In this document: positions 1 through 7,501 of the stretch, piece after piece
Layout of the letters: every line of letters begins with the position of its first letter
How positions within the stretch are numbered: the first letter of the stretch is position 1
NCBI GenBank assembly: GCA_902494345.1
Contig: CABUSV010000015.1
Location: forward strand, 1 to 56,206
Source: an uncultured Collinsella sp.
GTDB taxonomy: Bacteria; Actinomycetota; Coriobacteriia; Coriobacteriales; Coriobacteriaceae
Direction: 5' to 3'
DNA: 56,206 nt
Program-made: the position numbers and the translations under genes
The notes under the pieces: generated by a model
Told to the model about the DNA's origin: nothing
Databases searched by the model: none
What the model saw: the letters and a program-made list of their open reading frames with translations, nothing else

Positions 1-77
1 GAAAGCTCCTTGTTGCGTAGGTGGTGGTTGCTCATTACGGTGTAGCCCTTGTTTCGTTCCACCCGGAAAACTGCCAT
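1..77 (-). CDS. Replication-initiator-like HTH protein of an integrative element, N-terminal fragment
   Basis: Only the first 25 codons lie in the window; the gene runs off the left edge. The peptide begins MAVFRVERNKGYTVMSNHHL, which I recognise as the conserved start of helix-turn-helix, RepA-like initiator proteins carried by integrative and conjugative elements of gut Firmicutes. The ATG (75-77) is preceded on the minus strand by AAAGGAG at good spacing. A 15-bp inverted repeat lies just upstream (103-220). Local base composition is more A+T-rich than the rest of the window, fitting a transferred element. Function is inferred from the family only; the DNA-binding part is outside the window. 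Confidence 0.55.
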   Translation of the reverse strand, partial: MAVFRVERNKGYTVMSNHHLRNKEL

Positions 78-102
78 AGTAAATCACTCCTTTTGCTGTG
101 GA

Positions 103-220
103 TTTGTTACGCAGTAGAAGCGCGGTTTCGGGGGATAAGGTATAAATCCCTTGCCGCGTCAGATACGCGCCCGGAAAGCCGCTTGTAGCAAGGCTTTTTC
201 TGCCCCTACTGCGTAACAAA
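103..220. repeat. Perfect 15-bp inverted repeat upstream of the element initiator gene
   Basis: TTTGTTACGCAGTAG at 103-117 is repeated exactly as its reverse complement at 206-220, 88 bases apart. It lies in the leader of the initiator-like gene, starting about 25 bases upstream of its ATG. It could be a long-stem leader RNA or a protein-binding pair. No T-run follows the right arm in either direction. Confidence 0.7.
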
Positions 221-227
221 GGGCATG

Positions 228-277
228 AAAAAAGCGGCGTTCCTGTTCTCCCATGTAGAGAGTAAGAAACGCCGCTT
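228..277 (-). terminator. Intrinsic terminator of the small element gene
   Basis: Read on the minus strand, arms AAGCGGCGTT (268-277) and AACGCCGCTT (232-241) are complementary and are followed by a T-run (228-233). It would end transcription coming from the 363-572 gene before the initiator leader. Confidence 0.65.
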
Positions 278-362
278 CTGCGTCGTATTCAGTTTTTAGT
301 ACAATACCCTGCTTGTCCGTCGCTCGAAAAACCTTGATTTTCCAGTGTTTTCAAAAGTATCG

Positions 363-572
363 TTATCTAACGTCAGCTTTAGGTGGCCCGGCGTTTGCCC
401 CGTTTTGCTGGGGATGTCTGTCGTTCAGCATCTCAACGTACTGGCCGATGAGCTTTTCCATATAACGTTCTTGCCATTGAGGAAGCATTTTCTTAAACAG
501 CTTCCAGTCGCTTTCGACTACGTCGCGCATATGTCCTCCGCTCGTCAAACGGGTTTTCCATTTGCCTTTCAT
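363..572 (-). CDS. Small conserved integrative-element protein, short form
   Basis: Predicted 69-residue protein. The segment DWKLFKKMLPQWQERYMEKL (approximately residues 22-41) matches a small hydrophilic protein very common in integrative elements of gut Clostridia, usually about 100 residues and of unknown function. Here the recognisable part stops after about residue 50 and is followed by an unrelated-looking Pro/Gln/Asn tail, so it is probably C-terminally truncated or a short variant. No strong ribosome binding site is visible upstream. Together with the fragment at 1-77 it marks the edge of an integrated element that continues to the left. I would not assign a function. Confidence 0.5.
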   Translation of the reverse strand: MKGKWKTRLTSGGHMRDVVESDWKLFKKMLPQWQERYMEKLIGQYVEMLNDRHPQQNGANAGPPKADVR

Positions 573-659
573 TCTATTTGGCTTTCGCTCGCAGGCGTGG
601 ATGAGAGGCTCTCTTTAGTCTTCGAGATTGGGCTTGAATGGGTCGTATGCCACAAAACG

Positions 660-798
660 GGCCTATCTACTACGTTTAATTTGATACCGTCAACCATGCC
701 GGGAAAACGAAAATTAAAACTGCAGGTAGAGGGCTTGTCAATTGTCGGAAAAGGCGGGTATGGTCGGCCCTCTCGAGTTAAACGTAGTAAATAGGCCC
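660..798. repeat. 139-bp element bounded by 21-bp inverted repeats
   Basis: The ends read GGGCCTATcTACTACGTTT (660 onward) and its near-exact reverse complement (778-798), with one mismatch in 21. The interior has further pairing, for example AGAGGGC against GCCCTCT. Size and terminal repeats resemble a miniature inverted-repeat element or a structured RNA. No target-site duplication is evident. No convincing gene is seen between 573 and 977. Confidence 0.6.
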
Positions 799-860
799 TT
801 TTCTTGGCGTGCGGTCAGCTTAATGCTAATCTCCGTGCCGGAACTGACCCAGTTGTTTGT

Positions 861-929
861 AAGTTGTGGTGATATACGGACTGTTTGGCGCTTTGGAGCC
901 TCAAAACAGTCCCTATATCACCGCAACTT
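861..929. repeat. AAGTTGCGG-family hairpin, copy 1
   Basis: Arms at 861-886 and 904-929 are complementary at 24 of 26 positions, with a 17-base loop. The stem base carries AAGTTG(T/C)GGTGATAT, shared with copies at 2081-2149 and 8441-8508. It lies 3' of the leftward XRE gene. Confidence 0.75.
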
Positions 930-977
930 GGAAGGGCGGGCGGTGTCGGATGAGTGGCGCTGGCTGGTTGGGGCGGT

Positions 978-1898
978 TTAGGCCTGCTTGCGGCACTTCC
1001 ATTGTTTGCGACACCAGCGCATGAGCGCCTTTACGATGGGAATCGTGATGAGGATGATCCATGCAGGATGGGGCTGTCCCAGGCAAAGCCACATATAGAG
1101 AAACCATGCAATGGCGGATGCTGGGTAAACGCCGTCAATCAGCTTGGACAGGCGGCGTCGATCGATAAAGTCGCCAAGCGCGTAATAGACGGGAATCAAA
1201 AAGACGAGGAAGAGTCCCGTAGCCCATGTGCCGTAGACAATGCCGAGCGCCAGATAGGCGAGAGTGACAAGTGCGGGAAAGGGAAACTTGTTCCATGCAC
1301 GTCCGACCTTGGTGTGGAAATACTTGCCATGATGGTCGAGCTTGTCGTGTGCTTCCTTCCAGCTGGAGAACGTCTCGCCGTCGATGGTGACGGTGCCGTC
1401 GTCATTGGTACGCACGCTATGTCCATCGTCCTCAAGCGTATCGATATGCACGCCGCCCGGCCCCACATGCACCTCTTCGCCCTTGCGCTCGTTGGTCACA
1501 TGGATGCCGCTCCAACCAACATGGACTTCCTCGCCTGTATTGGGATCAATGACGTGGATACCGCGCGTGAGGGAAATATCGACAAGTGGCTTATCGCTGC
1601 AATCAGCGTGCTCAGTAGAAGCCTCAGCCTCGTCAGCCACATCCGCCGTCTCGGTGTCGGCGCTACCGTCCTCCAGGTCGTCGGCATCGTTGGCCGCCTG
1701 CCCATATAGCAGCTCGTCCAATGACACGTCATACAGCGCGGCGAGCGCAATGAGGTTATCGGTATCGGGTGAGGACTCGCTGCGCTCCCATTTGCTCACA
1801 GCCTGGCGGCTTACACCCAGCTGGGCGGCAAGGGCCTCCTGAGAAAGACCGGCAGCTTTGCGGCGATCGACGAGGCGTTGTGCCATCGCAAGATCCAT
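978..1898 (-). CDS. XRE-family regulator with C-terminal membrane segments
   Basis: This 306-residue protein combines an N-terminal helix-turn-helix (about residues 5-65, including LSQEALAAQLGVSRQAVSKWE) with an acidic linker (about 70-100), a central stretch rich in G-V-H-V/E-E-V-H-V-G repeats (about 105-170), and three hydrophobic segments near the C-terminus (about 210-300). Membrane-tethered HTH_3 regulators of this shape are common in Actinobacteria and Firmicutes; the target is unknown. The ATG is preceded by AAAGGA. Direct repeats at 1954-1971 and 2007-2024 upstream are candidate binding sites, which would suggest autoregulation. What signal the membrane part senses cannot be told from sequence. 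Confidence 0.85.
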   Translation of the reverse strand: MDLAMAQRLVDRRKAAGLSQEALAAQLGVSRQAVSKWERSESSPDTDNLIALAALYDVSLDELLYGQAANDADDLEDGSADTETADVADEAEASTEHADCSDKPLVDISLTRGIHVIDPNTGEEVHVGWSGIHVTNERKGEEVHVGPGGVHIDTLEDDGHSVRTNDDGTVTIDGETFSSWKEAHDKLDHHGKYFHTKVGRAWNKFPFPALVTLAYLALGIVYGTWATGLFLVFLIPVYYALGDFIDRRRLSKLIDGVYPASAIAWFLYMWLCLGQPHPAWIILITIPIVKALMRWCRKQWKCRKQA

Positions 1899-1953
1899 GG
1901 TGGTTCCTTTCGTGTGGTGACCGTAATCGAATGAGCCGAGTATGCCGAGAACA

Positions 1954-2024
1954 ACCGGTAGCGACCACCATTTCTAGTTAGAATCTGCCCCAACCCTACC
2001 GCAACTACCGGTAGCAACCATCAT
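1954..2024. promoter_or_regulatory. Direct repeats upstream of the XRE gene
   Basis: ACCGGTAGCGACCACCAT (1954-1971) and ACCGGTAGCAACCATCAT (2007-2024) match at 16 of 18 positions, 53 bp apart, about five helical turns. The second contains the palindrome CTACCGGTAG. They are plausible operators for the adjacent regulator. Confidence 0.45.
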
Positions 2025-2080
2025 GACCAGCAATTATGTGACAAATGTCAGTGCGCGCAACAGCTAAGAGCCCGGGTCAA

Positions 2081-2149
2081 AAGTTGCGGTGGAATAGTTC
2101 CTAAATTCAGCCATTTGCGGGCTAAGCAGGAACTATTTCACCGCAACTT
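2081..2149. repeat. AAGTTGCGG-family hairpin, copy 2
   Basis: Arms 2081-2102 and 2128-2149 pair at 21 of 22 positions around a 25-base loop. It sits between the 5' side of the XRE gene and the 3' side of pfkA. Confidence 0.8.
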
Positions 2150-2211
2150 AATTTCAGACCAGGCACCCGCAGCAAGAAGATGAATAGCCTCGGCGAGTAT
2201 GTAGACGAAGG

Positions 2212-2304
2212 GCCCTCCGACCCCGCCCGACGATTTCGATTGGCGACCTTTGACGGAGTCAAGGGAGGAGCCAAATCGAAATACGTCGGGCAGGGTCGGA
2301 GGGC
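2212..2304. repeat. Long imperfect hairpin 3' of pfkA
   Basis: Left arm 2212-2244 and right arm 2270-2304 are complementary over about 33 bases with few mismatches, and the 25-base loop itself contains CTTTGAC/GTCAAG. It starts 25 bases beyond the pfkA stop in the direction of transcription. No T-run marks it as a simple terminator; it may protect the 3' end or be a repeat element. Confidence 0.65.
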
Positions 2305-2329
2305 TCGATGGGATGGATTCCAGCCGAGA

Positions 2330-3409
2330 CTATTCGTCGCCGAAGCTGATGCCCAGCGCCTTGGCCTCGCGCACCAGATCACTCTGGGGGTCGACAAACT
2401 TGAGCTTACCGGCGACCTCCTCGAGCGGCATGTGGCACATCTTGCCGTCGCGCAGAGCGATCATGTAGCCAAACTCGCCGCGTAGGCAGCCGAGCGCCGC
2501 CTCGACGCCGCACTGGGTCGCAAAGATGCGGTCCTGGGCGTCGGGCTGGCCGCCGCGCTGCGTGTGACCGGGGATGGCGACGCGGGTCTCGCGACCGGTC
2601 TTGGCCTCGATCTCCTTGGCGATGTCGTAGACGATCGACGGGCTCGTACGTTCGGCGAGCTTCTTCTTGTACTCCTTCTTGGGCAGTGCCGCGTCCTCCT
2701 TGGAGATGGCGCCCTCGGCGACGGCCACGATGGTAAAGCGGCTGCCGGTTTCCATGCGATGCTCGATGGTCTTGATGACGTTATCCATGTCGTAGGGGAT
2801 TTCGGGGATCAAGATGACATCCGCGCCGCCCGCGACGCCGGCATACAGCGGGATCCAGCCAACCTTGTGGCCCATGATCTCGATAACGAACACGCGCCCA
2901 TGGCTCGAAGCGGTGGTGTGAATGTCGTCGATGCACTTGGTGGCGATGTCGATGGCGCTCGTAAAGCCAAAGGTCATCTCGGTGCCCCAGGTGTCGTTAT
3001 CGATGGTCTTGGGCAAGGCAATAACGTTGAGGCCCTCTTCGCGCAGGCGGTTGGCAGTCTTGGTGGAGCCGTTGCCGCCCAGCATAAACAGGCAGTCGAG
3101 CTGCAGCTTGTGATAGGTGTGGACCATCGCGGGCACCTTCTCGACGCCGTCGGCCTCGGGAATGTCCAGACGCTTGAACGGTGTGCGGCTCGTGCCCAGG
3201 ATAGTGCCGCCGCGGGTGAGGATGCCGCTAAAATCGGCCGGCGTCATGACGCGGAACCTGCTGTAGATAAGGCCCTGGTAGCCGTCCTCAAAACCGTAGA
3301 TCTCGATAGGCTCTTCGCTATTGGTCATGAGCGTTTTGACGATGCCGCGCATGGTGGCGTTGAGCGCCTGGCAGTCGCCGCCACTAGTAAGAAGACCGAT
3401 CCTAAGCAT
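2330..3409 (-). CDS. pfkA: 6-phosphofructokinase
   Basis: This 359-residue cytoplasmic enzyme phosphorylates fructose 6-phosphate in glycolysis. The N-terminal GLLTSGGDCQALNATMRGIV is the nucleotide-binding loop, PKTIDND (133-139) holds the catalytic Asp, and EIMGHKVGW (177-185) replaces the more common EVMGR. At the phosphoryl-donor site the sequence is GGNGS (111-115): Asn stands where most family members have Asp, with Gly next, and Lys lies in PKTIDND. Gly at this place usually goes with ATP use, Asp with pyrophosphate use, so ATP is the more likely donor but this is inference. The start is supported by GGAAGGA upstream. A hairpin (3447-3482) separates it from the preceding gene. Confidence 0.93.
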   Translation of the reverse strand: MLRIGLLTSGGDCQALNATMRGIVKTLMTNSEEPIEIYGFEDGYQGLIYSRFRVMTPADFSGILTRGGTILGTSRTPFKRLDIPEADGVEKVPAMVHTYHKLQLDCLFMLGGNGSTKTANRLREEGLNVIALPKTIDNDTWGTEMTFGFTSAIDIATKCIDDIHTTASSHGRVFVIEIMGHKVGWIPLYAGVAGGADVILIPEIPYDMDNVIKTIEHRMETGSRFTIVAVAEGAISKEDAALPKKEYKKKLAERTSPSIVYDIAKEIEAKTGRETRVAIPGHTQRGGQPDAQDRIFATQCGVEAALGCLRGEFGYMIALRDGKMCHMPLEEVAGKLKFVDPQSDLVREAKALGISFGDE

Positions 3410-3446
3410 TATGAATCCTTCCGGGCAAGTTATAACATGCGCATAA

Positions 3447-3482
3447 GTTTACCCCCGCACACTGTTGATGCGGGGGTAAAAC
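3447..3482 (-). terminator. Hairpin between the Ntn hydrolase gene and pfkA
   Basis: TTTACCCCCGCA (3448-3459) and TGCGGGGGTAAA (3469-3480) form a perfect 12-bp stem with a 9-base loop. It lies downstream of the leftward hydrolase gene and upstream of pfkA, so it probably ends the former's transcript. Confidence 0.65.
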
Positions 3483-3549
3483 GTGTTAGCTCAAATGTAT
3501 AGAAATGTAAGCAATGTCAGACGAGCGTAAGGACGACGGTGCCAGCTCC

Positions 3550-4635
3550 TTACAGCGCGAAGGCGTCGACGTCGCCCCAGTGGCGGCGCAGCGTGATGGC
3601 GGCAGCGGATTCGGTGTTGTCAAAGACGACCGACCATTGCGTATTACTGGTGATGTCTTCCGGATCGGGTTCTTGCGCCGCAGCGCGTAGGGCCTTCCAA
3701 GCGACTGCCTCGTCCTGGGCACCGACATGGGCGTCAAGGACATCGGCGATTGCGACGGCGCGCTCTTTACCATGGCCCAGCTCGCCATTCTTTTGGTTGG
3801 GCAGCACTTCGTCACCATAGCAGGCGTAGAAGTTCGTAACCTGTCGTACAGGAGTCGCTTTGAAAGCGCGGTCCGGATCGTGCGGATCCCACTCTACTAC
3901 GCGCGCGTCACCGGCGGCGTCGTTGATAAAGAAGTGGTAGTCGCGTCCGGCCATGGCGTGCATGTCGTAGGCAGAAAGCAGGTCGACGGCCTCCTGCGTG
4001 GTGGCGGCACGGTCGAGCGCCAGGCGGATGGCGAGCGAAGTGTTGATGACAGGGCGCTGCGTGTCCTGGTCACAGGGTTTGGAATCCAAGGTGAGCACAG
4101 CAATGGATACGCCGCATTCGTTAACACCGTCGAGCTGGGCAAACGGGCCCATGAGTGCGGCGGCACGTCCGGCGACGGAGTCAAGCGGAGTGTTATCGCC
4201 CAGGTTGTTAAGGGCGGCGAACCCGATGGAGGCATAGCCGCCGCGCGGGTGATTGCGCACCAGCAGCGCCGAGGTGTCGTCCTTAAAGTCGTAATTGCGA
4301 CCGGTGCGTACGCGGCCTTCGGCATCTACGGCGACAAAAGCGCTGCAGGCAAACTGGGGCGCCTGGACATGTGCCGGCACACCGGGCAGCACCTGCGCCA
4401 CCACGGCATCGATGTAGGCCTGGTCGTCGCGCACATCGGCTGCGATGATGCGGTCAAGGTCGTAGTCGTAGGCGATGTCGATGCCGTACAGGTCATAGCC
4501 GTCTGCGTAGCCAGTCAAGCGTTTGAGCGACGCGGCGGACTTGATTTGCTTGCGGTAAACGATGCCGGCGGCAGCGGCAAGGCCGACGGCGACACCCGCG
4601 GCACCGCAGGCGATGGCAATGTTACGTGGCTTCAT
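3550..4635 (-). CDS. Ntn-type linear-amide hydrolase (choloylglycine hydrolase/acyltransferase-like)
   Basis: This 361-residue protein starts with a hydrophobic segment (about 7-26) that looks like an uncleaved anchor. Cys97 opens CSAFVAVDAEGRVRTGRNYD, the pattern of Ntn hydrolases that cleave linear C-N amide bonds (bile salt hydrolase, acid ceramidase-like and penicillin acyltransferase-like families), where that Cys becomes the N-terminal nucleophile after removal of a propeptide. The RNYDF motif following the Cys is typical. The length of N-terminal sequence before Cys97 means processing would be needed if the mechanism is conserved. Substrate cannot be told; bile-salt activity is possible but unproven. 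GAGGAG precedes the ATG. It is divergent from the aminopeptidase gene. Confidence 0.75.
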   Translation of the reverse strand: MKPRNIAIACGAAGVAVGLAAAAGIVYRKQIKSAASLKRLTGYADGYDLYGIDIAYDYDLDRIIAADVRDDQAYIDAVVAQVLPGVPAHVQAPQFACSAFVAVDAEGRVRTGRNYDFKDDTSALLVRNHPRGGYASIGFAALNNLGDNTPLDSVAGRAAALMGPFAQLDGVNECGVSIAVLTLDSKPCDQDTQRPVINTSLAIRLALDRAATTQEAVDLLSAYDMHAMAGRDYHFFINDAAGDARVVEWDPHDPDRAFKATPVRQVTNFYACYGDEVLPNQKNGELGHGKERAVAIADVLDAHVGAQDEAVAWKALRAAAQEPDPEDITSNTQWSVVFDNTESAAAITLRRHWGDVDAFAL

Positions 4636-4796
4636 GACGGCTCCTCTCGTCCTGTTAGCGCAATTGTCGCAAAAGGAGTGCGGGCATGATGGCTCAACTT
4701 GGTGAGCGGTGTGGAATTAAGCACGGAATGAAGCGTGCGGCGCTGGCGTGGCGGGGTATGCTGAAGGGGACCATCAACCCAGCGAAAGGGGAGAGC

Positions 4797-6182
4797 ATGA
4801 CGGATCAGGAAGCGCCCGAGCGCGTGCACGTGACGGCCGACGATATCGAGGCTGCCAACGACCTTATCGACTTTATCGAGGCATGCCCCAGCATGTTCCA
4901 TACGGCGGCGACCATTATGGCCGAACTCGACGAGGCAGGCTTTACCTACCTGCCCGAGAACGCGGCGTGGGATATCGAGCCGGGTGGTCGCTATTACACG
5001 CAGCGCAACACCTCGAGCGTCATTGCCTTTAAGGTGGGCGAGGACCTGGCTGCTACGTGGGGCGAGGACGGCGTTGCCGGCGACTATCATTTTCAGCTCA
5101 CGGCGTCGCACAGCGATTCGCCGACGTTTAAGGTCAAGGCCGTGCCCGAACTCGACGGTGCAGGCGAGACGCTGCGCCTAAACACCGAGGCCTACGGCGG
5201 CATGATCGACTACACCTGGTTCGATCGCCCGCTGGCGCTCGCGGGCCGCGTGTTGGTGCGCGAGGGCGACCGTATTGAGAGCCGCCTGCTTGCCACCGAG
5301 CGCGAGGTCGCTATTATCCCGAGCCTTGCCATCCATATGAATCGTGGCGTTAACGAGGGCTTTGCGCCCAACCGCGCCGTCGACCTGTGCCCGCTCATCA
5401 GCGCCGGCGACCTTAAGCAGGGCGACTTTGACGCCCTGATCGCCGAAGAGCTGGATGTTGATCCCGAACAGATTTTGGGCCGCGATCTGTTCCTGGTCAA
5501 TCGTCAGGATGCGCGCATTTGGGGCTGGGCCGACGAGTTTATCTCGACGCCCAAGCTTGACGACCTGGCCTGCGCCTACACCTCGCTGCAGGCATTTTTG
5601 GATGCCGAGAATGCGCATGACATCTCGGTCTTTTGCTGCTTTGATAACGAGGAGGTCGGTTCCGAGACCAAGCAGGGCGCCATGTCGACGTTCTTGGCCG
5701 ACGCGCTGCGCCGCATCAACGGATCGCTGGGCTTTGACGACGAGTCGTACCATCGCGCCCTTGCCGCATCGATGCTCGTGAGCTGCGACAACGCGCATGC
5801 CGTGCACCCCAACCACGCCGAGAAGTGCGATGCCCGCAATCAGGTGGTGCTCAACGGCGGTATCGTCATCAAGGAAGCCGCCAACCAGCACTACTGCACC
5901 GATGCCTTTAGCCGCGCGGTGTTCCAGGCTATTTGTGATGACGCCGATGTGCCCACGCAGGCCTTCGCCAACAAGAGCGATATGGCGGGTGGCTCCACGC
6001 TCGGCAATCTGTCCAATATGCAGGCGAGCATGCACGCCGTGGACGTGGGCCTGCCGCAGCTTGCCATGCACTCGAGCTACGAGACCGGCGGCGTGCGCGA
6101 CGTGATGTACGCCATCTGCGCCCTCACCGCCTTCTACGAGCGAAACCTAACCATCAACGGCGCCGAAAGCGTGGAGCTCTAA
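4797..6182 (+). CDS. M18-family metalloaminopeptidase
   Basis: A 461-residue cytosolic peptidase of the aspartyl/leucyl aminopeptidase family, which removes N-terminal residues using two metal ions. Visible ligands and motifs: HSDSPTFK (His105, Asp107), KLDDLA (about 253-258), NEEVGSETKQGA (284-295; catalytic Glu and metal Glu), AVHPNHAEKCD, and the C-terminal GGSTLGN and THSSYE-like MHSSYETGG segment. The ATG at 4797 is chosen over an in-frame ATG at 4686 because AAAGGGGAG lies just before it and the upstream extension does not resemble the family. The gene is monocistronic and ends at a repeat and a bidirectional terminator. Confidence 0.92.
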   Translation: MTDQEAPERVHVTADDIEAANDLIDFIEACPSMFHTAATIMAELDEAGFTYLPENAAWDIEPGGRYYTQRNTSSVIAFKVGEDLAATWGEDGVAGDYHFQLTASHSDSPTFKVKAVPELDGAGETLRLNTEAYGGMIDYTWFDRPLALAGRVLVREGDRIESRLLATEREVAIIPSLAIHMNRGVNEGFAPNRAVDLCPLISAGDLKQGDFDALIAEELDVDPEQILGRDLFLVNRQDARIWGWADEFISTPKLDDLACAYTSLQAFLDAENAHDISVFCCFDNEEVGSETKQGAMSTFLADALRRINGSLGFDDESYHRALAASMLVSCDNAHAVHPNHAEKCDARNQVVLNGGIVIKEAANQHYCTDAFSRAVFQAICDDADVPTQAFANKSDMAGGSTLGNLSNMQASMHAVDVGLPQLAMHSSYETGGVRDVMYAICALTAFYERNLTINGAESVEL

Positions 6183-6183
6183 A

Positions 6184-6234
6184 ACCTACCAAAAAGGGAC
6201 AGGTTTATTTTGGCAGGTTTTATCTGGGAAAATG
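6184..6234. repeat. GGGACAG-loop hairpin, copy 1
   Basis: CCTaCCAAAA/TTTTGGCAGG stem around AGGGACAGGTTTAT, followed by TTTTATCTGGG. The same unit recurs at 7393-7440, 17372-17422, 44872-44922 (inverted) and 49749-49795. Confidence 0.8.
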
Positions 6235-6324
6235 CCGCAATGCCAACAGCTGGACGGAATTGTTAAGACACCGCTGGTCGAGCAAACGTCAGCGAGCGAC
6301 GTCCAGAGCGAACAAGTTGGCATG

Positions 6325-6368
6325 AAAAAAGGCGAGGCATTGACCTTCTGGTCATGCCTCGCCTTTTG
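6325..6368. terminator. Bidirectional terminator between convergent genes
   Basis: AAAAGGCGAGGCATTGACC (6327-6345) pairs with GGTCATGCCTCGCCTTTT (6350-6367) with one bulged base; T-runs occur on both strands. It is nested within outer arms at 6296-6315 and 6378-6396. Confidence 0.85.
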
Positions 6369-6437
6369 AATGACAAATTGTCGTTCTGGACGTCGCGCAG
6401 CGTCGGCCGGTCCGCCGTTCGTTAGAACGGCGGAACC

Positions 6438-7373
6438 CTAATGTTCGATCCAGCAGCGGAGCGTCTCACCGGCCTGCAGATGACGCAGATTCTCCGCGGC
6501 GATGTCGACGACGTTGTTGAGTGTGGCGGCCAGGTGGAACCAGCCGGAGACGTGCGGCGTAATGAGCATGTTGGGCGCATCCCACAGCGGGCTATCCGCG
6601 GGCAGGGGCTCGGGGTCGGTGACGTCGACCGCGGCGCCGGCGAGATGTCCTGACTCCAGAGCGGCAACCAAATCGTCGGCAACCACAAGATCGCCGCGGC
6701 CGCCGTTGGCAAAGAAAGCGCCCGGCTTCATCGCGGCGAAGAACTCGGCGTTCGCCAGGCCGCGGGTCTCGGGTGTGCTGGGCATAAAGGATGCGACGAC
6801 GTCTGCCTCGGCCAGGCGCTCAGACAGGGCATCCATGCCGTCCATGTCCTCAAACACAATGGGGTAGACGAGTGGATGGCGCTTGATGCCGCGGACGTGT
6901 GCGCCCATGCTGCGGCAGAGCGTGGCAAAGTGGCCGCCGATATCGCCCGCGCCCAGCACCAGCACGTTGGCGTTTTTGAGCGAGGTGACCGGCCCCAAGT
7001 CCTTCCAGCGATGCTCGCGCTGCAGGTTCTGGTAGCCGGGCAGGCGCTTCATCATAGACAGCACCATGGTAAACATGTGCTCGCTCACGGCTTGGCCGTA
7101 GGCACCTATCGAGCAGGAGAGCTTAGCGTCGGCCGGCACGGTGCCGGCGGTAAGGTAGTCGTCATAGCCGGCGGTCTGCAATTGCAACAGCTGGAGATGC
7201 TCGCATGCCGTGAGCATGTCAGGGTCGATGTTACCCAGGATCACGTCGGCATCGGCGACCTGCTCGCGCGTGATGGCGTCGGCGCTCGTGTAGATAAAGT
7301 TCTCGCCCGGAGCGCTCGACTCAAGAATTGCGTGATGGCGGTCATTGACGGGCAGCAAAACCAGGATGTTCAC
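6438..7373 (-). CDS. D-isomer-specific 2-hydroxyacid dehydrogenase
   Basis: This 311-residue NAD(P)-dependent oxidoreductase has the typical two-domain layout: a substrate domain formed by the first ~95 and last ~30 residues, and a Rossmann domain between, with GAGDIGGHFA (GxGxxG) near residues 141-150. ANGGRGDLVV and TPHVSGW contain the family's catalytic Arg and His regions. It would reduce a 2-oxoacid or oxidise a D-2-hydroxyacid; the substrate is unclear, and the paralogue group includes phosphoglycerate dehydrogenase-like and glyoxylate-reductase-like enzymes. The start is GTG at 7371-7373, with GAGAGGA upstream. It is convergent with the aminopeptidase gene. Confidence 0.88.
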   Translation of the reverse strand: MNILVLLPVNDRHHAILESSAPGENFIYTSADAITREQVADADVILGNIDPDMLTACEHLQLLQLQTAGYDDYLTAGTVPADAKLSCSIGAYGQAVSEHMFTMVLSMMKRLPGYQNLQREHRWKDLGPVTSLKNANVLVLGAGDIGGHFATLCRSMGAHVRGIKRHPLVYPIVFEDMDGMDALSERLAEADVVASFMPSTPETRGLANAEFFAAMKPGAFFANGGRGDLVVADDLVAALESGHLAGAAVDVTDPEPLPADSPLWDAPNMLITPHVSGWFHLAATLNNVVDIAAENLRHLQAGETLRCWIEH

Positions 7374-7392
7374 AAGCAGTCCTCTCCGCTCG

Positions 7393-7440
7393 ACCTGCCA
7401 AAAAGGGGCAGGTTTTTTGGCAGGTTTTATCAGGCAAAAC
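7393..7440. repeat. GGGACAG-loop hairpin, copy 2 (variant)
   Basis: ACCTGCCAAAAAGGGGCAGG is followed by TTTTTTGGCAGGTTTTAT and CAGGCAAAACG. The loop is GGGGCAG rather than GGGACAG. It lies in the leader of the dehydrogenase gene. Confidence 0.75.
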
Positions 7441-7501
7441 GTTCAAATAAAAACGCCGGATGCAAGACGAGCGTGCCCGTCGGCATCCGGCGCATCCACG
7501 G

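Noticed and set aside
224..298. A 24-codon frame starting MKKAAFLFSHVESKK
   Set aside because: It coincides with the arms of a terminator for the opposite strand and has no ribosome binding site.
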